Source: Cladobotryum mycophilum (Eukaryota > Ascomycota > Sordariomycetes > Hypocreales > Hypocreaceae). Taken from it: DNA of 64,000 bases. A program made the translations under genes and the position numbers. This document shows, piece after piece, positions 1 through 13,300 of this stretch (positions are counted from its first letter, which is position 1; each line of letters opens with the position of its first letter). The stretch spans positions 620,001 to 684,000 of the forward strand of contig CM071591.1 of the NCBI GenBank assembly GCA_036429605.1, read 5' to 3'. Under the pieces are notes generated by a model. The model made no database searches. It was given only the letters and a program-made list of their open reading frames with translations, and was not told where the DNA came from.

Positions 1-434
1 CGAGTTTCATGTCAAGATTTCACATAGAATCACTTCAGAAACACAAAAGTTCATCATGATTTGATTTCAATTAATCAGGAAAATTAAATTATTTCACAAA
101 AGAAACACAATAGTGTATATCAAAGTTCCAGAAATCTCATTTCGGTAATTCTGATCGAGTGGCGGATGCTCGACTTCTATCTATACAACCTGCCCTATGC
201 TGATGCTGATTCCCACCAGCTAATTCTGTCATAATAAAATCAAAGTTCCGCCCAACAAATAAGTTAAAAAAGAAAAAAAGTAAAGAGTCATGTGTAAACC
301 TGCTTTCATTGTTCCCAAACTCCGGATGCCACCCTGTGTCCAGTCCATGGTATGCTTGAATGCCCCGGAAAAAAAGATTATTGTAAACTTATCGACATGC
401 GAACACCAGTACATAGTCTCGTTATTGATTTGGT
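1..434. other. Non-coding left edge (3' flank of the bZIP gene)
   Basis: AT-rich sequence downstream of the minus-strand bZIP stop codon. Only tiny overlapping ORFs are present. It probably holds the bZIP 3' UTR; I see no other gene. Confidence 0.6.
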
Positions 435-2191
435 TTACCAGTCCATGGTTAGCAGTTCTAGCCTTGATACAACGGATTCAATGCTAGCACTGATGGCCTG
501 AACACGAGCCATGGCCATGGCTGCTGTGGCTTCTTCTTCAGTGGCGTCGACGAGTTCAAATCTGGAAAGCATCTTCTCGGATTCAATACCGCCAAAGATA
601 TCAATATGAGAAAGGCCGTCAGTGTTGAGGGCCTCGGGCTCACGCTCGGATACAGGCTCAGAGTGATAGAGAGCAAAGTCGGGATCTGACTCAAACTCCT
701 CATCAATCGGGGCATCCGATGAAGGCTTGGGCGCAAGAGGTTGCTCGACAGGTCGCTCAATAACAGGAGCCTCGACCTTCTCATCATCTAAAGCAAATGT
801 CGACTCGACAAAGTTGGAGGTCTTGCCAGAAAGAATGCTAGCATCAAAGGGTGTGGGGATCTCCGAAGTATCAACGACAAAGACCTGAGGCTGGAAGTTG
901 AAGCCATTGCTGAGTGTGAGCATGGAGAAGTCCATGTTTTGCTCGGGAATCATGGCCATGCCAATCTGCTGTTGCGATGATTGAGAACCATAAGGGTTCG
1001 TGTCCTTGGGCAGCTGTTGCTGGTTTGGTGATTGTTGAGGCTCAGTCTTGATTTGAGCCTGCTGGGCAGCAGGTACTGGGTTGGCACTAAGATGATCCAG
1101 GAAAGTAGAGAATGAGGCAGATGAAAGAAGCATGCGAGTAAGATCAGACAAGCGCTTGTTTTCCTCGACAAGAGCGCGGTTCTGAGCACGGAGGTCGTTG
1201 TTCTCGGTAACCTTGCCGGCGACTTCAGTTTCCAACTGGGAGATGTATTCTGCAAAACATGTTAGTATAAAGCAGTTGGATATGAGAGATTGGGGAACGT
1301 CTTACCCTTTCTTCGCGATCGGAATGCACGAGCGGAGACCTTGTTGCGGAGTTGCCTTCGCTCCTTACTGCTGAGCTTCTTTCCCTCCTCACTAGCCAAG
1401 AGCCTCTCATCCTCGTCCATTTCCTCGTCCTCTTTCTTGAGCCTGGGCATGTTGGAGTGAGGAGTGGGCGCATCGCTATCAGGAGACGAAGGCTTGGCTC
1501 GCATCGAGTTGAGGAGTTGGGTAATCTTCTGCTCGACAATGGGGTCGGTAGGCTGAGGGGCCTTGCCCCGAGACTTGGACTGCTGGGCAGCTTGGCGCTG
1601 AGCTTGCTGTTGCTGAATGATGTGCTGCTGCTGCCTTTGCTGAGCCTGTGCCTTGGCCAAAGCGGCCTGAGAATGAGCACCGGGCCAAAGACGACCAACA
1701 CTGCTAGACTGAGATGGCAATGTTGGAGAAGTAATCGATGACTCCTGCTCGATGCTGCTCGGGTTTATGGTAGAAAACAACTGCGAGTCGGCGGGAGACT
1801 CAAAGTCCATGATCTCTGAAGCAGGAATAGTGGCCTGAGAGGGCGATGTGTTGAAGTCGAACAGATCGTTCTCTGAAGGGAAGCCACCGAGGTAATCGAG
1901 GCTTCCGAAATCCTGATAACCAGTGTTGTTCGACTCGTTTACGGCCATGGTGTTGGCGATGGCGCCAGGCACAAAGCCAGTCTGCTGTCTGTACATGTCA
2001 TAGTTGTGACTGGGGCCGCTCAGGGTCTGGGTTGTAGGCAGACTTGGTGTTGATACCGCAGCGGATATGGGACTGGCAAAGGTAGGCTTTGACGATGCGG
2101 CGGGAGACAGAGAAGGGGAGTTGTAGCCATCATACTCGGAGAGATCGAGTAAGGCGTCGATATCGACGTTATTCTGGGCCGAAGCCGACAT
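435..2191 (-). CDS. bZIP transcription factor
   Basis: Nuclear DNA-binding regulator, 566 aa, two exons (2191..1306 and 1249..435). The 56-nt intron has a GTAAGA donor, a TACTAAC branch site and a GCAG acceptor, and it falls inside the bZIP, so the domain is complete only after splicing. The basic region at about residues 275-296 contains NKVSARAFRSRRK, which fits the bZIP signature N-x2-S/A-A-x2-F-R. Leucines at 7-residue spacing follow (about 301-330, with one Lys replacing Leu). The N-terminal half is Ser/Pro-rich, with a Gln-rich tract near 178-202; an acidic, Glu/Asp/Ser-rich C-terminus looks like an activation region. The start is the ATG of MSASAQNNVDIDALL; about 390 nt upstream on this strand lack any ATG. 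I cannot assign it to a named bZIP (not clearly CPC1, HapX, MeaB or HAC1), so its targets are unknown. Confidence 0.9.
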
Positions 2192-5100
2192 TTTTGAAAT
2201 GTATTATCGTTGATTAGTCTCCGACGGCTATTCTTGGGAGCTGTGGTGTGTCAAGGAAAGACGGGTAGGCCAAAAGTCTATCCTTGAGAAACGGCGTATT
2301 CCAGCGTATGTGTCTTGAAAGGTGGTTCGAGATCGATGGCGTCGTTGTTGAATGGATGTCTTTGGGTCGTTATCGGTTAGTGACAACGAGGACAAGCAAA
2401 AACTATGGGTCTGGATTTGTTCTGATGGTATCGTGAGCAATGTTTGATTTTCGTAGAAACGAAAAGAGAAGGAAAAGAGAAAAAGTTAACGTGAACGTTG
2501 GATGGTTTGGGGGGCGATATGGTTTCTATGAATGGAATGGAAATGGAATGGATGGGATGGATGCCTTGGTGACGGACGGGGGAACTTTGGTACCCATAAG
2601 CCCGCCCATAAGGATCCATGGATGGGGGATGGATCTTGGAACAAGGCTTGGGGGCCACTGAGAGCCACCGGGAGCCACTAAGGGGACTTGGGAGATGCGC
2701 CGGAGCACCACAGAAACCACCCCCTGGCGTTGGCTGGTGTTTGCTAACGTGGGTTGTTTGCAGGGATGCGGCGGGGGTAACGGCACTAATGGGGCAGTGG
2801 ACGCGTAAGCCTTTTCTTCACTTGGAGGTACCTACTCAGGCTACTTTATGCCCTGACTGCCAAGTGAGTACATAGCAGCAGCACAGTGAGAGAGTTTCCG
2901 TTGGCCGGGCTGCTAACCTAGAACAGAAGCCCACCATACAAACAATAACAGCGGTTCCAGCCCACTCAACCACTCGGCGCAGCGTAACTACCTAGTACTA
3001 AAGATACGGAGCATCTTACATGTACATACATATGTACAACAGTGCTGTACACACATTCCCTCCCCCCATGTCTGTTCCATTCTTACAGGTGCATGCTACT
3101 CTTCTCGTCCAAGGCCCAAGCAACAAACAACAACCCAAGCAAAAGACGACTCAAGGATCCATCCTTCGTATGCCTGAGCCTGAAGGGGGGAAGGATGACG
3201 ACGCCAGCATGTTCCATTTATTGACTAGCCGCCCAGGTTCAAGAGCGAACCATCCAATCCCGTTCAACTAATATTTCCCGTCAGCCAACCGAAGCCTCGA
3301 GGAACATGCAACTGGGTCAGAGCTGTGCGTTTTGAAGCAGCAGAACTTTGGCAGGGCTGACGAATACATGCTGCAAAGGACGCGAGGCCATGGTATGAAA
3401 GTGGTCAAGGGCCAAAAATGGTTGACGAAAAGGAAATCAATTCACTCACATCATTGCGTGACTGCACTCGCGGCTACACGAAACGACGGGGAAAAAAAGA
3501 AGAAGCATATGTACATATTGGCAGCAGCCTAAGAGGTGGTTTGTCCGCCCTTCACTCACTGACGAGGCACAGGAAATGAATTAATTCAATGAATCAATGC
3601 AAACGAACGAATCCTTTGTGTTGTGTTGGCCGATAAAACAACCTTGAGTTGCCCGAACGGTTCATGGAGCGAGACGAGACAATCTTGGCGTTGAATTAAG
3701 ATGCATCTTGCTTGATTCTGTTGGTTCGGGGTCCCGAATAGCCCGAAGTCGCCCTTGCAGTTGATAAACGGCAACCTGGATTGGATGACCGAGACCGAGC
3801 TACTTTGGGGGGACTCGACAACCTCATCATTTAAGCAGTAAACCCCGGGATCTCCGTGTATCTCAGAGGTACCTCCGCTGTCAGACTATCTCGACGCTAA
3901 TGGGTGCTGAGCGTGGCTGTACACACACAAAAAAAGCATGTTTCATTTGAAGCGAACTGCTGGCCGCGGAACGGAGTCGGAAACCGAAACAAGCATCTCA
4001 ATATCCGATCACGTGATGCACACATTTGTTCTCCTGCCCTCGCATTTTCGCATTCGCATGATGGTGGTGGTGGCAGTGCAATCTGTCCTTGTGTCGCCCG
4101 CATTATTTCAGCCCAATGAAAGGGCTGAATTATGTTGAACAGGATTTCGCTGCATCATTTATTATTAACTTGTTTTTTTCTTTTTCTTTTTCTTTCTTTT
4201 CGTATATTTATTATTATTCCCAGTCGCTCCCGGACTTGTGTGCTCAACCTTGAACTCTTTCGTCATGAGACGGTGGCTTGATAGCTGCTGCAGATCCCAC
4301 AACAGAGAGCGAGTCCAACTGATTCGGCAATCAGGGCAAACTTGTTACAACCGTAGGATGGCGCGAGGCTTCTTGATGAAATCATCATTCGCCATTTTAC
4401 GCATCTTCGTGGCTTTTATCTAATAGCAATTGTTATTTGGAAGCCTGACGATGCGCACAGCCGAACGAACAGACCTCTTTACATCCTTCTGCCTCAAGTC
4501 ACGGACTCTCGGTGTTTTAGGAAGGTCTGCCTAGATACGCATGACTGGCTAACAGTAACCTTATCGTGATTCCAGTTTCAGTCCAAGCCTCGTCGTCGCT
4601 GCGAAGCTTTCCAGTACCTAGTAAAATGATTCCATGTTGGCCCATGATTTCTACAATGCCCACCTGCATCTTCACCAGCTTTCGCCTGCATGACATGACA
4701 ATGCGCGACTTGCATCTCTTGGCGGCGTGAAACTGCCTGGGCTGAGTGACGAGACACGTGGATCATGTCTATTTTTGATACCTGCGGCGGTGATTCGATC
4801 ACAGCCCTGGATGCGACCCACGGATCTGGAAACAGTGGGTATCATCGTATAAAACGTTCATTCGTCGCTTTTGCATTTCGTTGTCCAATCAGTCGTCATG
4901 AGCGATGATCTCTGAGAACCAAAGACAATAAATATGCCCGTGTTGACAAAACAATCCTGCCTTGACAACCAGCACCATGTGGCAGTGTTTTTCGTAAACA
5001 GTGCCACGGGTCTTGCCGCTGAGCTCCGTGGTGTCCAAATGCAATGTCTCATATTTACGCAGTCTCAGAGGTAGAGAGGTGTTCCGGTAACATCAACTCC

Positions 5101-5793
5101 GATTTATCAGTAATGTAGCTAAAAACCTCATGATTTTTCAATGCGTGATGCCGCTTCATATCACTCACCTTTATGTTGCATCTCAGTTTCGTGGTTCACC
5201 GATGCTGCTGCTGCTACATGCCGGAGAAAACGTTTTCCCATTTCCATCGGGCAAGAAACTGCTTACATAACTCACAAGCTTCACGGTGCCCAACACACCA
5301 CCAAAGAAGTTCGTGCTCTCCAAAGTCGTGACTAAGTCACTCTTCGCAACTGGCGCCTGATCAGTTGACGCCCAACATCAACTTGACTGCAATCTGTCCT
5401 TGCCAGGACCCTGATCCCACACGGCATCGGGCCGCATATCTTTGCTCGTCAATTGTCGGGTGCTCTCGGTTAACCATAGACGGCGACGACGACGACGACA
5501 TAAGCCGCGGTCTACCCTTTCTTGCATTGCGCTCTCTCATGCTGCTCTGCTCGTATAGGTCGCAGCTCGTCGTTCGCTTTGCAACTCACCAGCCCCGCTT
5601 GGAGCTGATAAGGGAGAATAGTCTCGTCTCAGCTCCTCTCATGCGAGCAACAACTCCTGTTCACCACTAATGCTGATTGATATCTTATCGCCTTTCTTGA
5701 GTCGGTAGTTGTGTCTTGATCTTTGTTCTAACCACCAGTCAACCAACGGATGCGTTCCATCTGGCAATATTACTCCTTCAATAGACGTCGAAA
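2192..5793. other. Gene-free intergenic region, 3.6 kb
   Basis: Lies between the divergent bZIP (-) and DUF2293 (+) genes. No ORF shows coding character or a recognisable domain. A T/C-rich tract lies near 4168-4200, and a palindromic TCACGTGA element near 4009-4016 resembles a bHLH/bZIP E-box. It presumably contains both promoters and the bZIP 5' leader; it could carry a non-coding transcript, which sequence alone cannot show. Confidence 0.55.
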
Positions 5794-8533
5794 ATGGGAA
5801 GACCGAGAAGAAATCTACCCTCCGTGGTAGCATCTGGCCCCAAGGAGAGGCACAAGAAGGCTCAGAGGTCGCAGTACGACCGTCAAGCCCCCGTGCCACC
5901 GGGTTTTGTAGCCAAGCCACCTATGCCCAAGTCCAAACATCACTCTTATTTCGAGTTTGTCGAAAACAAAGACAAGAAAAAGAAGCTTGAATTTGAGGTG
6001 GGACGCCAAAGGGTCCCTTACCCCTCGCAATGAGACTCACTCACCATTATCTAGATAACTACCAAGAAGACCCCTCCACCCGGCTTCGAATTCGTTCCCA
6101 TCGGCAACCCTCAACTAACTACAGCTTGCAAAGAGCTATCCCGGACAAAGGATGCCATGATTTTCATTGTCTCGGTATATCTCTCTCATCATCCCATCTC
6201 CCCACTTCTCCACTCTTCCACTCTTCCACTATGCATGACTAAACAAATGTCAGAATTCCAAAGAAAAAGACGCCACACAGCTCGCCTACCAAGTTCACCG
6301 AATCGGCCACCATATCAGGCAGGCCATCGTTGAAGAGGCTAAAGCCAACATCAAGAACTTGCCGCATCATGTTGTATCGACGCTGGATGGGGAGCCAGAG
6401 CCCATACCGACATCGCAGGAGCTCTACCATGCTCAAGCTGACGCTGCCATCAGGGACTTGTTCCCAAGGATCCCTAATACAGACCGTCAGATGATTATTG
6501 AGCATGCCTTCACTAGGGTTTGTATTTCTATTCACTTTTTGGGACATCTTAGTGACGAACCGAAATTTCTCTCATAGGGATCGACGACTAAAACTGAGGC
6601 GCCTGTTGGGCTTTCAGAAGACATCACACTTGCTCGCCGGGTACAACTGGCGGTGCTTGCTCACATAAGGCATAACCATACACGATATGATGTGCTGCTA
6701 AAAGAAACAACCTGGCAAAATGCTCGAAAAGTTGTAGAAGCACTATGCCTCGACATCCTCGTCAAGTGGCGAGGGGATGAGGAGACTGGCCGTGATCAGC
6801 TAGATGAAATCTTGCGTGAGGTTGTTGTTATTTCCGACTCCGAGGATGACTCGTCGGAAGAGGACTTAACTGATGACACATCGGTTGAACGATCTAGCAC
6901 TGCCGGAGTAGTAACCATCTCTGACTCTGGACCCGCACGGGGATCGAGTCAAGCAGATGTCGGGCATCACGAGTCCCCGAGGTCGGCGGCTGGAATAAAC
7001 TTGCCATCAACTCCTGCCGGGATCTCCAGGAGACGCAACAAAGAAACTAACCGCATCCGTACTGCAGATAAAAAGGCGCAGAGAGGCTTTAAGAGATATC
7101 GCGCCTGGGAAGAAGCCATCAGGCGTAACCGGGACCCATCTCTTATGCCTCATGCTGCCATGGACGTGAATGCCAGCCACAGGCAACATCAACCGCATGG
7201 ACCCATTGCAGTTTCGCATGATTTACCAAATGGACGCTACTATGAATCAGACTCGAGGATTCACCCAGGTGCCCCTGGGAGTACGCCGGGTCTGAATGGC
7301 TATGTTCCACACCAGCCGATGTACACATCTGCAGCGTGGGGTCCACCACAGTATGCCAGCCCTAATAGCTTGGTCCCGAATTCCCATGAAAAGGTAATGT
7401 CTGCTGCCCTTGATCAAGCTCCAAGTACCTCTTCTTTGCGTCAACCGGCTTCTCCTCCAGGCAATCGTCTTCAGGATATGCTAGTTCGCTCTATTGAGCC
7501 AGTGTCTCCAAATGCGAGACCGTCGTTTGTTCGTACTCTGCCACCAAGAAGTCCAGGTCAAAAGGATCCTACTTCACCAAGATCAAGTTTGCATCACCGC
7601 CCAGGACCAGTGTCGCATTTCGGGGAAAGGATCTTTGTTGAGGATCGCGCTCACCTCAGTCGAGGAGAAATCCCTGGTCACCCGTTCCAAAGAGATCCAT
7701 TATCGGGCGCCTTTCCCAATGAACCGCAATCTGCTCAAATCTCTCATCCTCGTGACTACAATCCTGCGCATCCCATTAACCGTGGAATGCCCACTTCCCC
7801 CCTTTGTCTCATCCTGTGGCACGCCCCTATGAACCTGGTTCTCTCGCCGGAAGCTCGCAGAGCAGAAGGATTGTGTTGAATGCAACGCGACCTGGAGAGC
7901 CATCTAACCCAATCCTTATGGAGGATCGTGGTGGTTTCTATGAGAGAATAAATGTTCGAATGGAACGTCCAATTCGGGACCCATCTCAGCAATTTCAGGT
8001 AATTGGGCCGACTCCCGCGACCCAGGAAATCCGAAGGACTTTTGCACCCCATAGAGTTGTCTCATGGGAAGAGGGATCAAGGATATTGACAGAAAGTCAG
8101 GGCATGGCAGGAGTTGAGGTTATCTCAATTTCCGATCCCCGGCCAAGGATTCCCAGTGCCGGGAACCGTGTCGCCAACAATCCCTTTAACCCGCAACCGC
8201 AGAACGGAATTTTTGGAGGGGAGTTGCGCCAAGGCTATAGAGAAGCCTTGAGCTCGAGCTCTCGGCCAGTGCTGGGAGTAGAGTATGCCGCAGCGCCTCC
8301 TGAAGGCTATTGGGTTGTGTAAGTTTGGCTGCTCTCTATTAATGTTTTTCACTAGACGATAGACTTGGAACTCCAAAACGCTTACACTTTGTAGAAAACG
8401 AAGAGACGATCGAGTAATTGCGCCACCCCAATATCACGATACCACATACCAACGACACCACGACGAACGTATGCACCAGCACTATCACCATCCCCAGCTT
8501 CAAAATTCACCAGACGTTATTGTCCTTGATTAA
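5794..8533 (+). CDS. DUF2293-domain protein with multiple SIM-like motifs (one apparent frameshift)
   Basis: Function unknown. Exons are 5794..5997, 6055..6174, 6254..6517, 6578..8318 and 8395..8533; each junction has GT/AG and keeps phase. The DUF2293 region runs about residues 110-260 and includes LAHIRHNHTRYDVLL and a Cys/Trp segment ending in VKWRGDEETG. The remainder is long, disordered and Pro/Ser-rich. SUMO-interacting-like motifs are visible at about 278 (VVVISDSEDD), 307 (VVTISDS), 709 (VEVISISD) and the extreme C-terminus (VIVLD), which suggests SUMO binding (inference). The reading frame breaks at the C6 run 7797-7802; one more C rejoins the two halves to about 822 aa. The last exon is easily missed, because an in-frame TAA sits within the GTAAGT donor at 8319. 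The gene is convergent with RRP12. Confidence 0.8.
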
Positions 8534-9121
8534 TTGTTCTTGTTTTTTGTTTGTTTGGCCTACAAACCATCGACCCCCCATTACGTTCAATAATTTCAAG
8601 CATAGCATTCAGAGAGCATAATGCAACAGGCGATGACATCGATGATACCACGAATTAGAAGGAATATGCTTCACCAGCACCGCAATTTTTTTTAGGAATG
8701 GATGACTTGTTTGGCATGCATCAGCATTTATACCCCCAGCCTCAGCTTTGGCATACTTGGCTGTATGGAAAGATACCCCCTGTTGGAGCGCATAGAAACA
8801 TACATTTGGAGGAGCGAAAGAGGGATTGTATGAGTTGTTTGAATGCACAGTACTATTGGGACCTAAGCTTCAAAGATGTGGAAAAAAAAGAGAGGGACAA
8901 GAACCTTGACATTTTTACTTAATGTATGAAATTCTGCTTCAATAAAAATATGTCATACGATAAATCTTTTTTTGCAGTTGAACGCCCTATAAGAAAGAAA
9001 AAACCTGACCTCTACATACACACACAACCTAATTTCATGACCGTGGGTATCTATAAGACGTAAAGATGCCCTATACTCGTCTCTTTTGGTCCCTTTTTAG
9101 TCTCATTTCCTCTCTCTCTTC
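8534..9121. other. Convergent 3' flanks of the DUF2293 gene and RRP12
   Basis: About 590 bases between two stop codons that face each other. It is A/T-rich and includes an AATAAA at about 8940. I see no gene. Confidence 0.6.
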
Positions 9122-12100
9122 TTAGTTTCTTCCTCTCTTGCCCTTGCCTACACCTGATCCCATCGACGGCCCATGTCTCTTCTCGACACCGAGACCTCTT
9201 CGTCCAGCTGAGATGCCTCCCTTGCCACTCCTCGCACCAGGACCACCACGTCCACCACGGAAGCCACCGCCGCCTCTGCCACGGAACTTGCCCCCACGCT
9301 CACGCCCGGGACTGATGCTATTCTTCACAGCCGCAGCGTCGTCCTCGTCCATCTCGTCAACCTCATCGTCGTCCTTGGAGCGCTTATTAGAGAACTTGAG
9401 TTTGCCGCCGCGGCCGCGCTTGGCGACGTCCTTGCCCTTGAGCGCAGCGACGTAAGCGCCCACGCCGGAATCTTCGGGGTTGACGGGCTGGTCGACGTCC
9501 ATGGCGCCTTCGTCGTCATCCTTGCCGAGGATGAGCTTGCCGTCGAGGTCGACCCTGGCTTTTGTCTTGGTAGGCTTGCGGAGCTTGACGGGTTTGGTAG
9601 TGGAGATTTTGGCGAGGGCTTTCTTGTCGAGAAGATCGAGGGGCTCGTCATCGTCTTCGAGAATATAAGTCTTGCCGCCCTTTTGCTTCTTCTTGAGCTT
9701 CGCACCACCACCGCCTTCTTCATCGGAGTCCTCAGATTCGTCAGAGTCGCTGCTGTAGAGTGCCTGGTCATATTCATTCTCATATTGCCTCTTGCCCTGC
9801 TCTTCCTCATCATCACTACCATCTTCGTCATGAGCAGCCTTGGCAGCATCCTTCTTTCTCTTGTTCCTCTCCTTGGTCTTGCGGATATTGGCAAGCAGCT
9901 TCTTGTCGGGCTCGGGGCAGTTCTTGTTAATATCATCAAAGCCGAAGCGGCGCACCATGCGTTCTAGAATATGCTTAACCTTGACCTTGAAATGGCCCTT
10001 GTGTTCATGACTCCAGACGAGAAGATTGGGAACAAGAGTGCCGAGTCGTGGCATCATGAGGTCTACAGGCAGGCTGATGACGCAAATCTTGACGAATCCC
10101 AGGCAACTCTTGACTATTTCTCGGTTGTTTGAAGTCAAGAACAGGTCCATCGTTTGAACCAGGTCTGATAATGTTTGTTCAGTCAGCGAGCCGCGGAACT
10201 CATAGAGAAGTCGGCTGATGGCTGTAATGGAGGCAGAAATCATGTGAGGCGTGCTGCCGGCCAGACCAGCACTGACCATGGTAAAGTATTCCTCAATATT
10301 GGCTGCTGCCGCAGGAGCATCCTCAGGCATATGAGGAACTTTGCTGTTGTCGATCATTGCTCCCTCTGCAGAAGCTAGCTTTTGTCCCATTTGAACCAGC
10401 AGCTCGTAAGCAGTCTCGCGAGCCTTCTCATTGTTCTCTTTGCAGCAAATGACGACTTCACTAAGAACTGAAGGAATGAAATGAAGAGAGGTATCGGGGA
10501 CAAAAGGCAGCAATGCCGAAATCGCCGCAAGTCTATCTCTCCTAGCGGGAGCAGATACTTTCTCAGTGCTTGACGTGATAAGCGTCTGCAACTCAGCATT
10601 TCTCTCTTGCAGGGCACTCTTTCCGAGATCAGAGGTTGCCAGACGAGGAATGAGTTTATATGCCTTCTTCTGTAGCTGAGGTTCCTCGTTTTTGTTAATG
10701 ATGACGTTGGCGATTTCGAACAGCGTGGCGAAGCTCTCCCGAGGGAGGTATGCGGAGATGGTGATAACAAGATCCATGAGCGTCTGCGATGTAGACGGCA
10801 TGTGATCCTTGGGTTTCTGTGACTTTTCCTTGTTGTCGCCCGCGGGTGCCTTCTGGAGCTCATCTGCCAACATTTTGCTCACACGGTCAAAGGTCTCCAT
10901 AAGTTCCTGATTAGGGGTGATGCTGAGGAAGGAGTTAATGGTTTGCAGAATAGGGCCTCGACTCTGTGGAAGCGTCTGAGTGTAAACGTTGAAAAGGACC
11001 GCCAACATATTGCCAGAAAATTGTCCCAGGTAGGAAAGATTGCTGCGAGCAGCTTCTTGTGATACTCTGCTCTGAAGCAAGAGGTCATCTGCATCTTGAA
11101 TGCTAGCAATAGCCTGGTTTGACTCAATCAGAGTTTTGAGTGCTCGGCAGATGTCAAGTCTCAAGTCAACTTGCTTATATAGGAGGTTAGCTAAGATCTC
11201 GGCAAATGATTGGTCAAAAGACTCGTTGAGATCGAGGGGCAGGTCGCAGTATCCGGGCAGAGTAGACCAAATCTGTTGCACCAGTGTCTCGTAAATCTTA
11301 ATCTCCATTGTCCTTTCAGCTCCTCCATGGTCCAAAACCCTTTGGAACATGGCTTCGCTGAGCGGCACCATCTCACTCTTGAAATGGGCCAAGTTGGTGT
11401 TGCTGATATAGTCTCGCAAAATCGGGAACATCCATGCCCTTCCAGATTGACCCTTGACGGGCTTGATAATATTCAGGGGCAAAGCCGACAACACCGCCTC
11501 GGGACCCATAGCTCGAACAGCTTGGCCCAACACCTCATCTGCTTCCTTCTTGTTGCGGAATGATGAGTTCTCCCTGATTTCTCCAATTGTACGAGTAACA
11601 CTCAGCATAATTGGGTTCGACCTCCATCTGAAGCTGGTGAAAATGGCACCAAGAACATTAAAGGTCTGAAGCCAGGCTGCTTGATACTTGACGCTCAGAA
11701 GCAATTCTGCGGCCTTGGCAATCTTATCCAAAATCTTCTCGTCGAATATTGAGGGCTCAATGATGACTTGCTGTGGAATACAGTTGGCCATGAAGGAGAC
11801 CAGACACTCGGACGCCGAAATTCTAATATTCTCAGATTGTGACTCCAGAAACTGTGATACCATGGAGAATAACTGGGGGAGATTTTGGAAAGTCTCTTCG
11901 GGGTCTACTTGTGCTGAAACATCGTATCCTCGAGAGAGAATGGCCAACCACGGAGGAACAAGTTGGGTATCGTTTGCAGCCGGTCGCAATTCAGAGATGA
12001 TCTCCATCAGCCGTGGAAGCTTGGCCGAAGAAACCTCGTCCGACATGCCTTCGAAGATCAATTCGAAAATTTCAAACACGGCCACGGTCATGTATTCATT

Positions 12101-12935
12101 ACCCGTCTTGGCAATTCCCATGAGAACCTCGCAAAGCGACTCGATCTTGGTGCTCGGCCAGCCGCCGCTCGCCATGGCTACCGTCTTAACTAGTTGCAAC
12201 GCGTGGATCAATGCCGGATCATGGGTCGAGCTTTCGGCCTTCTTGCTCTTTCGTGCCTGTATAGCCTTGGCAGCCAGGTCCTCCAGATTTTTCAGCGCCG
12301 TGTGGGCGCACATATCCGCAGCGGGGTGGTCCAAAGACGGGCTCGGTGGCGGGTTCTTAAGAACCTTCTTGAGGGCATCCTGCGATCGTCTCCGGACTTT
12401 GGGTCTCTGGTCCAGAGCAAGGTTCAACAGTCCAGCGACTGCTCTGCGAGGTCCGATTTGAGAGACGGAGAGCTCCCAAGAAGCCGAGTCCTGCGCCAAG
12501 AGGAGCGATTCGAGGCACCCAATCGACGTCCTAAGTAGTATAGGTTCCGCATCCTGCATCAACAATACTGGTGCGAGCAGTGTAAGAATTTGGGTAAACT
12601 TGGATCTAAGCAGAGGCTGTGGGGCGTATGGAGTGACAACGTCGAGGAGATATACGACAGGAGTCGCCAATTCGATGTTAATATTTCCATTGCTTTCAGC
12701 CTGCTGCAGAAGCGCAAGTAGAGCGGCAAAGTAACCCGTCGAATTCGGCACCGCATTCTGTTCTTTCAAGGTAGATTCGAGAGCCTGGAGGACGACGACA
12801 GTCTGTGTGCGCACACGAAAAAAGTTAGCCACAACGATATCCATCATATACCATTGTTAGTCTCACCCTCTTCTGGCTTTGAAGCCCAGGGGACTTGATC
12901 TTGTCCAGCTTCTCGGCCAGTGTTGGAGTCGCCAT
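9122..12935 (-). CDS. RRP12: RRP12-like ribosome biogenesis factor (NUC173 domain)
   Basis: HEAT-repeat protein needed for maturation and export of pre-ribosomal subunits; in yeast it acts in nucleolus and nucleoplasm. Predicted 1249 aa (yeast Rrp12 is about 1230). A 23-codon first exon starts at MATPTLAEK (12935..12867); a 64-nt intron (12866..12803) with a GTGAGA donor and CACACAG acceptor follows, then one 3.7 kb exon. Alpha-helical repeats fill the first ~1000 residues, including the NUC173 region in the middle. The segment MVRRFGFDDINKNCPEPDKK and following lysines is characteristic of the family C-terminal part. The tail has acidic patches, lysine-rich nuclear localisation-like stretches and an RGG/GGRGG-rich end, as expected for an RNA-associated factor. 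The frame is intact over its whole length. It is divergent from VPS29, 365 bp away. Confidence 0.95.
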
Positions 12936-13300
12936 CTTTTTTATCGATTCGTCTCTCTGGTCGCCAAAACTTGTTCGGTGGAACAAAACGATCGCTTTTG
13001 CACCCACTGCAAAATTCGGCACCTCAAGATGCAGAAAAATTCCCTTATCGGATCCCCGCCAGTCTCCCGATAAGGAACTTTCTAGTGGAGTGTGGCTGGT
13101 GCTGCTGGGGCGCCAAATGGGGGAAGAGCGTTATGACAATATCCATGCATTCGTTATCACTGTATCCGGATTGCCCACGTACCTGTTGCCCCTCCAGCCT
13201 CATTCGAGCTACCTACCCGGACCTGGTCTGACGACAGCTTCATTCATCATTGCAACTCAGCTTTTGGCCCAATTCTCTCTCGCAGCTCCTGAGAGAAACC
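12936..13300. promoter_or_regulatory. Shared RRP12/VPS29 divergent promoter
   Basis: About 365 bases separate the two start codons, so the promoters must overlap or share elements. A CCAAT pentamer is at about 13269-13273. No other gene is seen. Confidence 0.55.

Noticed and set aside
2228..2440. Possible upstream ORF in the bZIP leader
   Set aside because: It starts with TTG, and no ATG occurs on this strand for about 390 nt upstream of the gene.
9138..9967. Open frames on the plus strand across the RRP12 3' end
   Set aside because: Antisense shadows of the biased RRP12 C-terminal codons.
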